A stretch of 16,399 nucleotides of DNA from an uncultured Clostridia bacterium (GTDB lineage: Bacteria > Bacillota > Clostridia > Oscillospirales > CAG-272): positions 1 through 16,399 of the forward strand of contig CAMJDE010000015.1 of assembly GCA_946404295.1 (NCBI GenBank). Reading direction: 5' to 3'. The notes under the pieces are model-generated. The model was not told where the DNA came from. It did not search any database and saw only the letters and a list, made by a program, of their open reading frames with translations. Made by a program: the position numbers and the translations under genes. Of this stretch, positions 1 through 5,817 are shown in pieces; positions within the stretch are counted from its first letter, which is position 1, and each line of letters begins with the position of its first letter.

Positions 1-1
1 C

Positions 2-34
2 GACTGGCAATCCTTCAACTTCAACGAACTGTGA
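2..34 (+). CDS. Possible C-terminal end of a plus-strand gene (partial)
   Basis: The frame starting at base 2 reads DWQSFNFNEL and then TGA. The residue mix resembles a real protein tail, and it would converge on the sigma gene and share the bidirectional terminator at 145-178. Only ten residues are visible, so no function can be given and the reading could be chance. Confidence 0.3.
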   Translation, partial: DWQSFNFNEL

Positions 35-144
35 TCCCTCGGGACCGAGGAATCACCGGAAAACCGGGCGATCTCCGCGCCCCCGCACCGGGTCGCCGAG
101 GAAGCCGTCGAGACTTACGAAAATCGACGTCCTTCCGGAATCTG

Positions 145-178
145 AAAAAGCGAAACGCTCTTCGGCGTTTCGCTTTTT
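145..178. terminator. Bidirectional rho-independent terminator
   Basis: A perfect 14-bp inverted repeat (AAAAAGCGAAACGC, loop TCTTCG, then its complement) has an A-run on one side and a T-run on the other, so it works in both directions. It lies 27 bp past the sigma factor stop codon. It marks the end of the minus-strand transcription unit and can also serve a converging plus-strand gene ending at base 34. Confidence 0.9.
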
Positions 179-205
179 TGTGCCCGGCGGCGGTTCGCCG
201 CGGGC

Positions 206-982
206 TTACATATTGCTGCGGATGTGCTCGATGGCGCTTTTTTCGAGGCGGGAGACCTGGGCTTGGGAGATGCCGATCTCGGCGGCGATCTCCATCTGGG
301 TCTTGCCGCGGTAGAAGCGCATCCGGATAATGTCGCGCTCGCGCTGACCGAGTTTGTCCATCGCCTCGCGGAGGGCGATGTTCTCGATCCAGATCTCGTC
401 GGAGACGCTCTCGTCCTTGAGTTGGTCGATGACGTAGACGGCGTCGTCGCCGTCGCCGTAGACCGAGTCGTAGAGCGAGACGGGTTCGACGATCGCCTCC
501 ATCGCCTGTGAGACGGCGGCGGGGTCCTCGCCGAGGGCGCGGGCGATCTCCTCGACGGTCGGATCGCGTTCGGTCTTGCGGGAGATCTCCTCGCGCGCCG
601 ATAGCGCGCGGTAGGCGAGATCGCGGGTCGAGCGGCTGACCCGGATGCTGTTGTTGTCGCGCAGATAGCGGCGGATCTCGCCGACGATCATCGGGACGGC
701 GTAGGTCGAGAACTTCACGTCGAGGTCGAGTTTAAAGTGATCGATCGCCTTGATCAGCCCGATCACACCGACCTGAAAGAGGTCGTCGGGGTTCTCGTTG
801 CGCGACGAAAAGCGCCGGATCACCGAGAGAACGAGCCGCAGGTTTCCGAGGATCAGCCGGTCGCGCGCCGCCTTGTCGCCCGCCTGCGCCGCCGCGAGCA
901 GATCGCGCTTCTCCCCGTCCGAGAGCGTGGCGATCTCCGCCGTGTTGAGTCCGCTGATCTCGACCTTGCCGCCGTTCTTCAT
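206..982 (-). CDS. sigG: RNA polymerase sporulation sigma factor, SigG family
   Basis: This 258-residue sigma-70 family protein is close to the usual SigG length (about 260). The N terminus KVEISGLNTAEIATL matches the SigG-specific KVEI(C)GV(N/D)TSKLPVL start; for this reason the ATG at 982, preceded by AAAAGGA, is preferred to the upstream in-frame ATG at 1084. Region 2 spans about 42-112 (NLRLVLSVI, DDLFQVG, KFSTYAVPMIVGEIRRYLRDN), region 3 about 113-190, and region 4 about 205-256 with the helix-turn-helix KTQMEIAAEIGISQAQVSR. SigG directs late forespore genes in endospore formers. It follows the phage membrane genes on the same strand after a 91-bp gap and ends at a strong terminator. Several positions usually conserved in SigG differ, including NNSIRVSRST for NNPIRVSRSL and Leu45 where Asn is usual. 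Whether it is phage- or host-owned is open. Confidence 0.9.
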   Translation of the reverse strand: MKNGGKVEISGLNTAEIATLSDGEKRDLLAAAQAGDKAARDRLILGNLRLVLSVIRRFSSRNENPDDLFQVGVIGLIKAIDHFKLDLDVKFSTYAVPMIVGEIRRYLRDNNSIRVSRSTRDLAYRALSAREEISRKTERDPTVEEIARALGEDPAAVSQAMEAIVEPVSLYDSVYGDGDDAVYVIDQLKDESVSDEIWIENIALREAMDKLGQRERDIIRMRFYRGKTQMEIAAEIGISQAQVSRLEKSAIEHIRSNM

Positions 983-1014
983 ACCGTCCTTTTCCCCTCC
1001 CGTTCGGATAGGAA

Positions 1015-1044
1015 AAGTATCGCCCGGGAAGGCGGTTTTTAATC
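1015..1044 (-). promoter_or_regulatory. Candidate sigma-F/sigma-G-type promoter for the sigma gene
   Basis: On the minus strand GATTA (1044-1040) is followed after 18 nt by GATACTT (1021-1015). This fits a SigG-type promoter (about GHATR, 18 nt, CATNHTA) at 4 of 5 and 5 of 6 specified positions. It would start transcription roughly 25 nt before the sigma ATG. The match is imperfect and short, so it is a suggestion only. It would allow self-amplifying expression separate from read-through of the late operon. Confidence 0.25.
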
Positions 1045-1073
1045 CTTCGGCGCCGCGTTCGGGCGTTGGAAAA

Positions 1074-1919
1074 TCATTCCGCACGGGCGCTCGTTTCCCC
1101 GTCTCCGCACTCCGAGAGGAAGCGGTGCAGCAGGGCGGCGCGCGTTTTGCACGCCGTGACGCCGTCGCGGACGACGCTGCGATAGCCCATTCCGTACCCC
1201 CGGAACCCCGTCCAGAGCAGGGCGAGCAGGCGGAACGCCGCCGAAATGACCGCCGACGCCGTGAGTCCGTCCGCCGCCGTGAACGCCACCGAAACGGTCA
1301 GAAACGTCCCGGCGAGCGCGGGGATCATGGCGAATACCGTCGACCGGACGCGCGAAGCGCCGGGCGAGACGGGGGCGATCCGCCGCCGCCCTCTCCCCGA
1401 CGAGGAGAGCAGGCGATCGGGCGAGAGCCGCAGGAGCCGGACGGCGCGGGCGCGCCGGATCGCGCGGCGCGTGCGGCGCGGCAGGGCGCGATAGCGGGCG
1501 GCGTCCGAAGACAGTTCGCGGTAATCCCGGAGCGACAGCCCCGCGGCGGCGAGCCGATCCGCCCGCGCTTCCTCCCGTTCCTCGACGGCGAGACGGCGGC
1601 AGAACCCGGCAACCTCCGAAAGATGCTCCGACCGCCGGACGCGATCGGCAAGCCGAGTCCATTCGGCGCGCGCGTCAACGTACTCGCCCCGCTCTTCCCC
1701 GGCGCGGCACCCGGCGTCGGACATCGAGGTATACATTAAGAAAATGCAGAACATCGTGACCGACATCTGCACCGAGACGTGTGCGACCGGCTTTGCCGAA
1801 AGCGAGGGCTCGGTGAAGAAAACCAGGATCGAGACGAGGAAGGTCAGCGCGCCGATGAGAATCCCCGCGCCGCGCTTGAAGCGGAGTTCGGCAAGACCCG
1901 AAAGGTCAGTTCCCGTCAC
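1074..1919 (-). CDS. Four-helix membrane protein with Arg-rich middle domain, unknown function
   Basis: This 281-residue protein is not recognised. Hydrophobic segments lie near residues 17-35, 46-64, 193-213 and 220-237. Between the second and third is a domain of about 130 residues rich in Arg and Glu, with a very basic stretch around 148-182, predicted to be cytoplasmic by the positive-inside rule. The start is GTG, preceded by a G-rich ribosome binding site that lies inside the upstream gene; the two genes overlap by 14 nt, which suggests translational coupling. It is the last gene before the sigma factor and the third of three membrane proteins. A role in lysis, superinfection exclusion or envelope remodelling is possible from position only; no motif supports a choice. 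Confidence 0.7.
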   Translation of the reverse strand: MTGTDLSGLAELRFKRGAGILIGALTFLVSILVFFTEPSLSAKPVAHVSVQMSVTMFCIFLMYTSMSDAGCRAGEERGEYVDARAEWTRLADRVRRSEHLSEVAGFCRRLAVEEREEARADRLAAAGLSLRDYRELSSDAARYRALPRRTRRAIRRARAVRLLRLSPDRLLSSSGRGRRRIAPVSPGASRVRSTVFAMIPALAGTFLTVSVAFTAADGLTASAVISAAFRLLALLWTGFRGYGMGYRSVVRDGVTACKTRAALLHRFLSECGDGETSARAE

Positions 1920-2271
1920 GGTCGCCGCCCCCCTTCCGCCCCAAAGCGAACAGGACGCTGCCGGGGATCGAGGAGAGCAGCCCGACGGCGGCGACGCAGC
2001 GCATCTCGTAGGCGATCGACCCGGTCACGGTGAAGAAAACGAACAGGAAGAGATAGACCTTCCAAGCCGTCAGGTTGCGGAAGAACGTCCCGAGCGCCCG
2101 GTGCAGCGGGACGAGCGCGACGACGAGCAGCAGCGCCGAGAGGAGCGAGATCGCCCGCTCCCCCTCCCCGTGCGAAACGAAGAGCGGAAACCACCGCAGC
2201 GTCGCGACGAGCGCCGGCAGGGTCGAGACCGCCCATCCGAGCGTGAGGAAGACCAGCCGGCGGCGCGTCAC
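1906..2271 (-). CDS. Small multi-spanning membrane protein, holin candidate
   Basis: A 121-residue, very hydrophobic protein with likely membrane segments at about 5-25, 40-57, 71-88 and 92-110, and a short charged tail ending GRKGGGDRDGN. The size, the basic N terminus (MTRRR) and the position after the tail genes fit a holin, but no holin family motif was recognised and no endolysin is adjacent. Its ATG overlaps the stop codon of the preceding gene as ATGA, so it is probably translationally coupled. The call rests on topology and context only. Confidence 0.7.
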   Translation of the reverse strand: MTRRRLVFLTLGWAVSTLPALVATLRWFPLFVSHGEGERAISLLSALLLVVALVPLHRALGTFFRNLTAWKVYLFLFVFFTVTGSIAYEMRCVAAVGLLSSIPGSVLFALGRKGGGDRDGN

Positions 2272-2918
2272 GGCGTCGCCCCCTCTTCGTCCTCCACGGC
2301 GTCAAGGGCGCGGCGGTAGATCGCCTCGAGTTCCTCCTTGGACGTGACGGGGAGTTTCGCCGAGGTGAAGACCTCCTTCAGCATATCGACCGAGGCGCGG
2401 GAGAGCACCGCCAGTTTTTCACTCTCGCTTTTCGCCTCCGCCGTCTTCCGTTCCAGTTCGGCGGTGCGTTCCGAGAGCGCGGCGAAGAGATCGCGCATCC
2501 CGGACAGTTCCTTTAAGATCGGCTCGGCGGCGTCGAGAAAGTCGCCGAGCAGGCGCCCCTGCTTTTCCCCCGCCTCGCGGGAACACTCCCCGAGACGGTC
2601 CACCCCGGCGGCGAGCCCGTCGAGCCCCGCGCGCATCGAGGGGAGCAGTCCGCGCCGCGCGATCCACGCGAGCAGGACGGTCCCGGCAAGCGAGAGCGCC
2701 GAGAAGATCTCCCCGCTGTGAGAGTCGAGAAAATTGCCGACGATCTCGGCAAAATTTGCGTCCGCCCCCTCCTCGGAGACGGTCGATTCCTCCCCGTCCT
2801 CACCGTCCTGCGGAGCGGCGCAGAGCGCCGTCAGCGGAAGGGCGGCGAGAAGCAGGAGAAGGAGGAGCACCGCCGCGACGCGCGCGGCGAGGGATGCGGT
2901 TTTTTCGGTTCTGTTCAT
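2268..2918 (-). CDS. Secreted or membrane-anchored coiled-coil protein
   Basis: This 216-residue protein begins with a classic export signal: a basic start (MNRTEK), a hydrophobic run with seven consecutive Leu at about 18-24, and a possible cleavage site near ALCA-AP. The lipobox is poor because Leu precedes the Cys. An acidic linker (about 36-55) follows, then a second hydrophobic segment (about 70-88) ending in ARRG, then a long helical, coiled-coil-prone region (about 96-180). If the N-terminal segment is cleaved the protein is a single-pass anchor; if not, a hairpin. AAAGGA lies upstream of the ATG. Similar signal-plus-coil proteins occur between tail and lysis genes of Bacillota phages, from memory; their function is unknown to me. 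Confidence 0.75.
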   Translation of the reverse strand: MNRTEKTASLAARVAAVLLLLLLLAALPLTALCAAPQDGEDGEESTVSEEGADANFAEIVGNFLDSHSGEIFSALSLAGTVLLAWIARRGLLPSMRAGLDGLAAGVDRLGECSREAGEKQGRLLGDFLDAAEPILKELSGMRDLFAALSERTAELERKTAEAKSESEKLAVLSRASVDMLKEVFTSAKLPVTSKEELEAIYRRALDAVEDEEGATP

Positions 2919-2935
2919 GGTCTTTCCTTTCTTTT

Positions 2936-3334
2936 TTACGGGAGGATCCCGGAATCGTCCTCAAGGGCTTTGACGCGGGCGGCGAGTTGTTCAAGCGAGG
3001 CGGCGAGGCGCGCGAAACGGGCGTCGCAGGCGGCGATTACGTCGGGGACCGTCGCCCCCTCCGGGGAGAAGAGCCCCCCGGTCAGCCGGATCCCCTCGCA
3101 GGGGATCACGGTTCCGTTTTCAAGCGCGAGCGCGAGTCGGTTCGACCCGGTGCGAAACGCCGTGACCGGAAGCCGGAAGCGGTCGCCCGCCGCCGAAAAC
3201 CCGCGCCCGTTCAGAAACAGGGTCCTGACCGTCCGCCCGTCCGCGACGCGGAGCGAGAGAAATCCGTCCTCGCCGGGATCGGGGTGACCGACGAGCAGCG
3301 CGTAGCTGTCGCCGACCGCCTTAATCTTCATCAT
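2936..3334 (-). CDS. Small tail-associated protein with C-terminal coiled coil
   Basis: The protein has 132 residues (MMKIKAVGDSYALLVG...). The first part looks beta-rich (LSLRVADGRTVRTLFLNG), and the C terminus has hydrophobic heptads (ARLAASLEQLAARVKALE) suited to trimerisation. The start is one of two adjacent ATGs (3334 or 3331), placed after a G-rich AAAGGGGGG site; the longer reading upstream to 3487 runs inside the neighbouring gene and is low-complexity Arg/Ser/Pro. It overlaps the preceding gene by 14 nt. Position after the fibres and the beta-plus-coil layout suggest a minor tail or fibre-linked protein, by inference. Confidence 0.7.
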   Translation of the reverse strand: MMKIKAVGDSYALLVGHPDPGEDGFLSLRVADGRTVRTLFLNGRGFSAAGDRFRLPVTAFRTGSNRLALALENGTVIPCEGIRLTGGLFSPEGATVPDVIAACDARFARLAASLEQLAARVKALEDDSGILP

Positions 3335-3590
3335 CGCGGTATTCCCCCCTTTCGTAGGAGAGCAGGATCGCGTCGCCCCGGTCGGTGCAGACCGGGCGGT
3401 AGACGATCGGTTTCCCCTCCCCGTCAAGTCTCCTGGAGTCGGGAGGAAGAGGGTCGCGAACGAGGGGTTTATACCCCGCATCGGCAAGAACCCCCTGCGT
3501 CGGGTTGATATAAACCCGACCGTTATGGCGAAGGACCCTGCCCGAGAAACGTTCGAGGTCCCCCTTCGCCGTCAATCTGTATTCGTTCAT
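3321..3590 (-). CDS. Small conserved phage-type protein next to tail fibres
   Basis: The protein has 89 residues. MNEYRLT..., ...GRVYINPTQGVLADAGYKPLV... matches a recurrent small protein found between fibre genes and lysis genes in many Bacillota phages, usually with a YxNP(T)xxxLxxxGYKPLV core; I recognise the pattern but know no proven function. The start at 3590 is chosen because AAAGGAG lies 5 nt upstream. An ATG at 3611 overlapping the previous stop is the alternative, but it would make the ribosome site part of the coding sequence. The acidic C terminus (EYRDDED) overlaps the next gene. Confidence 0.75.
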   Translation of the reverse strand: MNEYRLTAKGDLERFSGRVLRHNGRVYINPTQGVLADAGYKPLVRDPLPPDSRRLDGEGKPIVYRPVCTDRGDAILLSYERGEYRDDED

Positions 3591-3607
3591 AGGTACTCCT
3601 TTCGGGG

Positions 3608-5095
3608 TCATTGATCTTCGGTATACGCGCTGAAACTGCCCTTCGTCGGATCGAGCCCCCCGACGACCGGGGTGACGGCGTCAAAGGTCGTCGATCCCTC
3701 GCACGCGTAAAGGGGCGGCAGGTCGATCTCGGTCTCGGCGACGTCGGCGGCAGGCAGAACGTAATAGATCTCGACGTCCCGTCCCGCCGCGCTCTCGTCG
3801 TCGATGAACTCGAGAAAGGCGGGAACGAGCGTGTAGTCCGCCGCGGCGTCGAAAGCGGCGTCGCTCGCGATCCCGCCCGAAACGTCGTCAAGGAGCGTGA
3901 CGGCGGCGGCCGTTCCGCCGTCCGAGGAGTAAGATGACAGAACCGTGACGGTCGGCGCGGCGGCGGGACCGACGACCGCAACGGGTTTGCCCCCCTGCGC
4001 CGCCAAAGACAGGAACGCGCCGAATCCGGCGAGGTCGACCGCCCCCGGGACGTGGAAATACAGGTATTCCCCATCACAGAAAAACGTGGGGTCTGCGGAG
4101 GCGGCGAAGGTCGAAACGAAGGTAAAATGCGAAGACAGAAACTTTGCCGCGGTCCCGCCGCTGCCCTGGTACTCCTTCACGCCCCACGACGCCTTCGCGA
4201 CCCGAAAAACCGTTTCGCCCGTGCCCGCGTGGTCCGGCAGAGCGGTAAAGCCCTCGGTCGACGCGATCTCGCGGCGGACGGTCTTCTTTACGAGGGTCGC
4301 CGCCGAACGCGAAACGGTCAGCAGATCGACCTCTCCGTTTGCGATCCCGTCAAGCCCGACGGGAAGAGTAAAGACCCGGCTGCTCCCGTCGAAAAAGTCG
4401 CAGCGGTACTCGCCCGCGGGCACGCCCGGGACGAGTTCCCCGTCCGAGGAGGTCGTGCTTCCGAGGGCGCCGGTGACGAACTTCCGGTAGGTCGCGCGCG
4501 GCAGATTGACCGAGAAAACGCCGCTCTGTACCGACATCCCCACATCCTTCCCGGCAATGAAATCGCGCCTCTTCACGGTCGCCCAATGGGTGGTCTCGAT
4601 CCCCGAATAGGAGGGCTCGACGGTCCCGTCGGTGATCTGCAGAGTGACCGACGGGTATTTGGTGCCGTAGGTCCCGGCGATTCCCGGAAGGACGGTCGGA
4701 TGGCGGCAGACCCCCACCCGTCGGATCAGTTTTTTGGAGGCGAAGTCGATCTCGTCCGCCGCGGCGTTCAGCGCGCGAAGGGGTCCGACCCCGGGAAAGG
4801 TCGCCGTGACCGTCCCGCCGCCCCCCGCCGCGCCAACGGTCGACAAGGTGAGCGAGAGTTCCCGACCGCCGTCGGGGGCGGTCGCCTCCCCGACGAAGAC
4901 GGGAGGGACGGGGGCGGACGGGGTCGTGTTGCGCGAGGTCCGGATGCCGCCCTGAACGCCGTAGTTGCGAAGCGGAAAGCCTCCGAAGGTCCCCGCGACG
5001 GTCAGGGGAAGGTTGCCGCTTGCCGACGCGCTCTTGCCGGTGCGCAAATCGGTGCGCGACGAAAGAAACCGGAGCAACCGGTTCATCCGACTCAC
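3608..5095 (-). CDS. Tail fibre/spike-like protein, receptor-binding candidate
   Basis: The protein has 495 residues. The N-terminal third (SGNLPLTVAGTFGGFPLRNYGVQGG, then DEIDFASKKLIRRVG) follows a module common in minor structural and fibre proteins of Bacillota phages (LPL..., LRxYxIYG..., DxIDxxxGKxxRxxG). The C terminus (LPPLYACEGSTTFD) resembles the matching closing module. The middle is beta-rich and Gly/Ala/Ser/Thr-rich with no catalytic motif seen. The start is taken as the GTG at 5095, whose GTGA overlap with the upstream stop follows a GGGGGGTGG site; ATG at 5086 is the alternative. Position after the nozzle gene fits a host-contact role, which is inferred. Confidence 0.75.
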   Translation of the reverse strand: MSRMNRLLRFLSSRTDLRTGKSASASGNLPLTVAGTFGGFPLRNYGVQGGIRTSRNTTPSAPVPPVFVGEATAPDGGRELSLTLSTVGAAGGGGTVTATFPGVGPLRALNAAADEIDFASKKLIRRVGVCRHPTVLPGIAGTYGTKYPSVTLQITDGTVEPSYSGIETTHWATVKRRDFIAGKDVGMSVQSGVFSVNLPRATYRKFVTGALGSTTSSDGELVPGVPAGEYRCDFFDGSSRVFTLPVGLDGIANGEVDLLTVSRSAATLVKKTVRREIASTEGFTALPDHAGTGETVFRVAKASWGVKEYQGSGGTAAKFLSSHFTFVSTFAASADPTFFCDGEYLYFHVPGAVDLAGFGAFLSLAAQGGKPVAVVGPAAAPTVTVLSSYSSDGGTAAAVTLLDDVSGGIASDAAFDAAADYTLVPAFLEFIDDESAAGRDVEIYYVLPAADVAETEIDLPPLYACEGSTTFDAVTPVVGGLDPTKGSFSAYTEDQ

Positions 5096-5766
5096 AGGTC
5101 CACCCCCCGCACCGACGCCTCCCACGCGCCGTCGTACCAGAGAAAAACCGTGTAGTGCCGCTCTCCGAAGAGCAGAAATTCGCCGTCGGCGATATCGTCG
5201 CCCGTCCAGCGGATCCCCTCGGGATAGTCGAGCGAGGCGCTCCCGTTTCCCTCCGGCGTGTCGAAAACGAGAAGACAGCAGAAGGCGGGCGGCGGGTCCT
5301 CGGGCAGCGAAAGCGAGAGTGACGAGATCGTGCCGCAGCGGTATTCCGTAAGGTCGGTCGGGGTCAGTTCGTCACCCGTGAACGCGGTCGGATGGAACGT
5401 CTCTTCCTTCCGTGAAAGTTCCTCGGAGAGCGAACGCGCGCCCACCGACAGGTAGCCCGCCAGATCCCCGTTCAGAACGTCCGAAAAGAAATCGGACAGC
5501 GTATGTCCGGGGTCGCCCGACGGGAACAGTCCCGTCAGGATCAGCCCCGCGATCGCCCCCTCCCCGTCCGCGGGATCGGCGTTCAGGGCGGCGATCAGGG
5601 CGTTCAGACGCGCGGCGATATAGCGCGGAAGGCGGTCGAACCGCTCCTTCAGTTCGGTCGCCGAAAGCGACTCCCCGCCCGACGCGAAGTCTCCGTTCGG
5701 ACGGGTGGGCAGCGAGACGACCCCCTGCGCGTTCATTTCGGAGTCGGTCAGTTGTGCGATTGCCAT
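5092..5766 (-). CDS. Tail fibre/adaptor-type virion protein
   Basis: The protein has 224 residues. The N-terminal segment (MAIAQLTDSEMNAQGVVSLPTRPN..., LSATELKERFDRLPRYIAARLNALIAAL) resembles a short conserved module at the N terminus of many tail-end proteins of Bacillota phages, in which a helix (about 36-62) probably packs against the tail. The C-terminal half (about 150-222; WTGDDIADGEFLLFGERHYTVFLWYDG) looks like a small beta domain found at fibre ends. It is coupled to the next gene by a GTGA overlap. Its own start sits behind an unusual hairpin-containing ribosome binding region (5775-5804). Confidence 0.75.
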   Translation of the reverse strand: MAIAQLTDSEMNAQGVVSLPTRPNGDFASGGESLSATELKERFDRLPRYIAARLNALIAALNADPADGEGAIAGLILTGLFPSGDPGHTLSDFFSDVLNGDLAGYLSVGARSLSEELSRKEETFHPTAFTGDELTPTDLTEYRCGTISSLSLSLPEDPPPAFCCLLVFDTPEGNGSASLDYPEGIRWTGDDIADGEFLLFGERHYTVFLWYDGAWEASVRGVDL

Positions 5767-5774
5767 ATTCGATC

Positions 5775-5804
5775 GCTCCCCCTCCCCGGGGGGAGCACTC
5801 CTTT
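5775..5804 (-). promoter_or_regulatory. Ribosome binding site separated from the start by a hairpin
   Basis: Minus strand: AAAGGAG (5804-5798), one T, then an 8-bp perfect stem GCTCCCCC / GGGGGAGC with a 6-nt loop (5796-5775), then GATCGAAT and ATG at 5766. Linear spacing from AAAGGAG to ATG is 31 nt, far too long. With the hairpin folded it is 9 nt, an ideal distance. The 3' arm itself is G-rich and could act as an alternative Shine-Dalgarno when unfolded. Confidence 0.55.
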
Positions 5805-5817
5805 CTTTGTTCGGGTA

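Noticed and set aside
37..50. Small inverted repeat CCTCGGGACCGAGG
   Set aside because: No T-run follows and the stem is only 5-6 bp; no support as a terminator or attachment site.
983..1084. Longer N terminus for the sigma factor
   Set aside because: SigG proteins start a few residues before KVEI; the 34 extra residues overlap the previous gene and look random.
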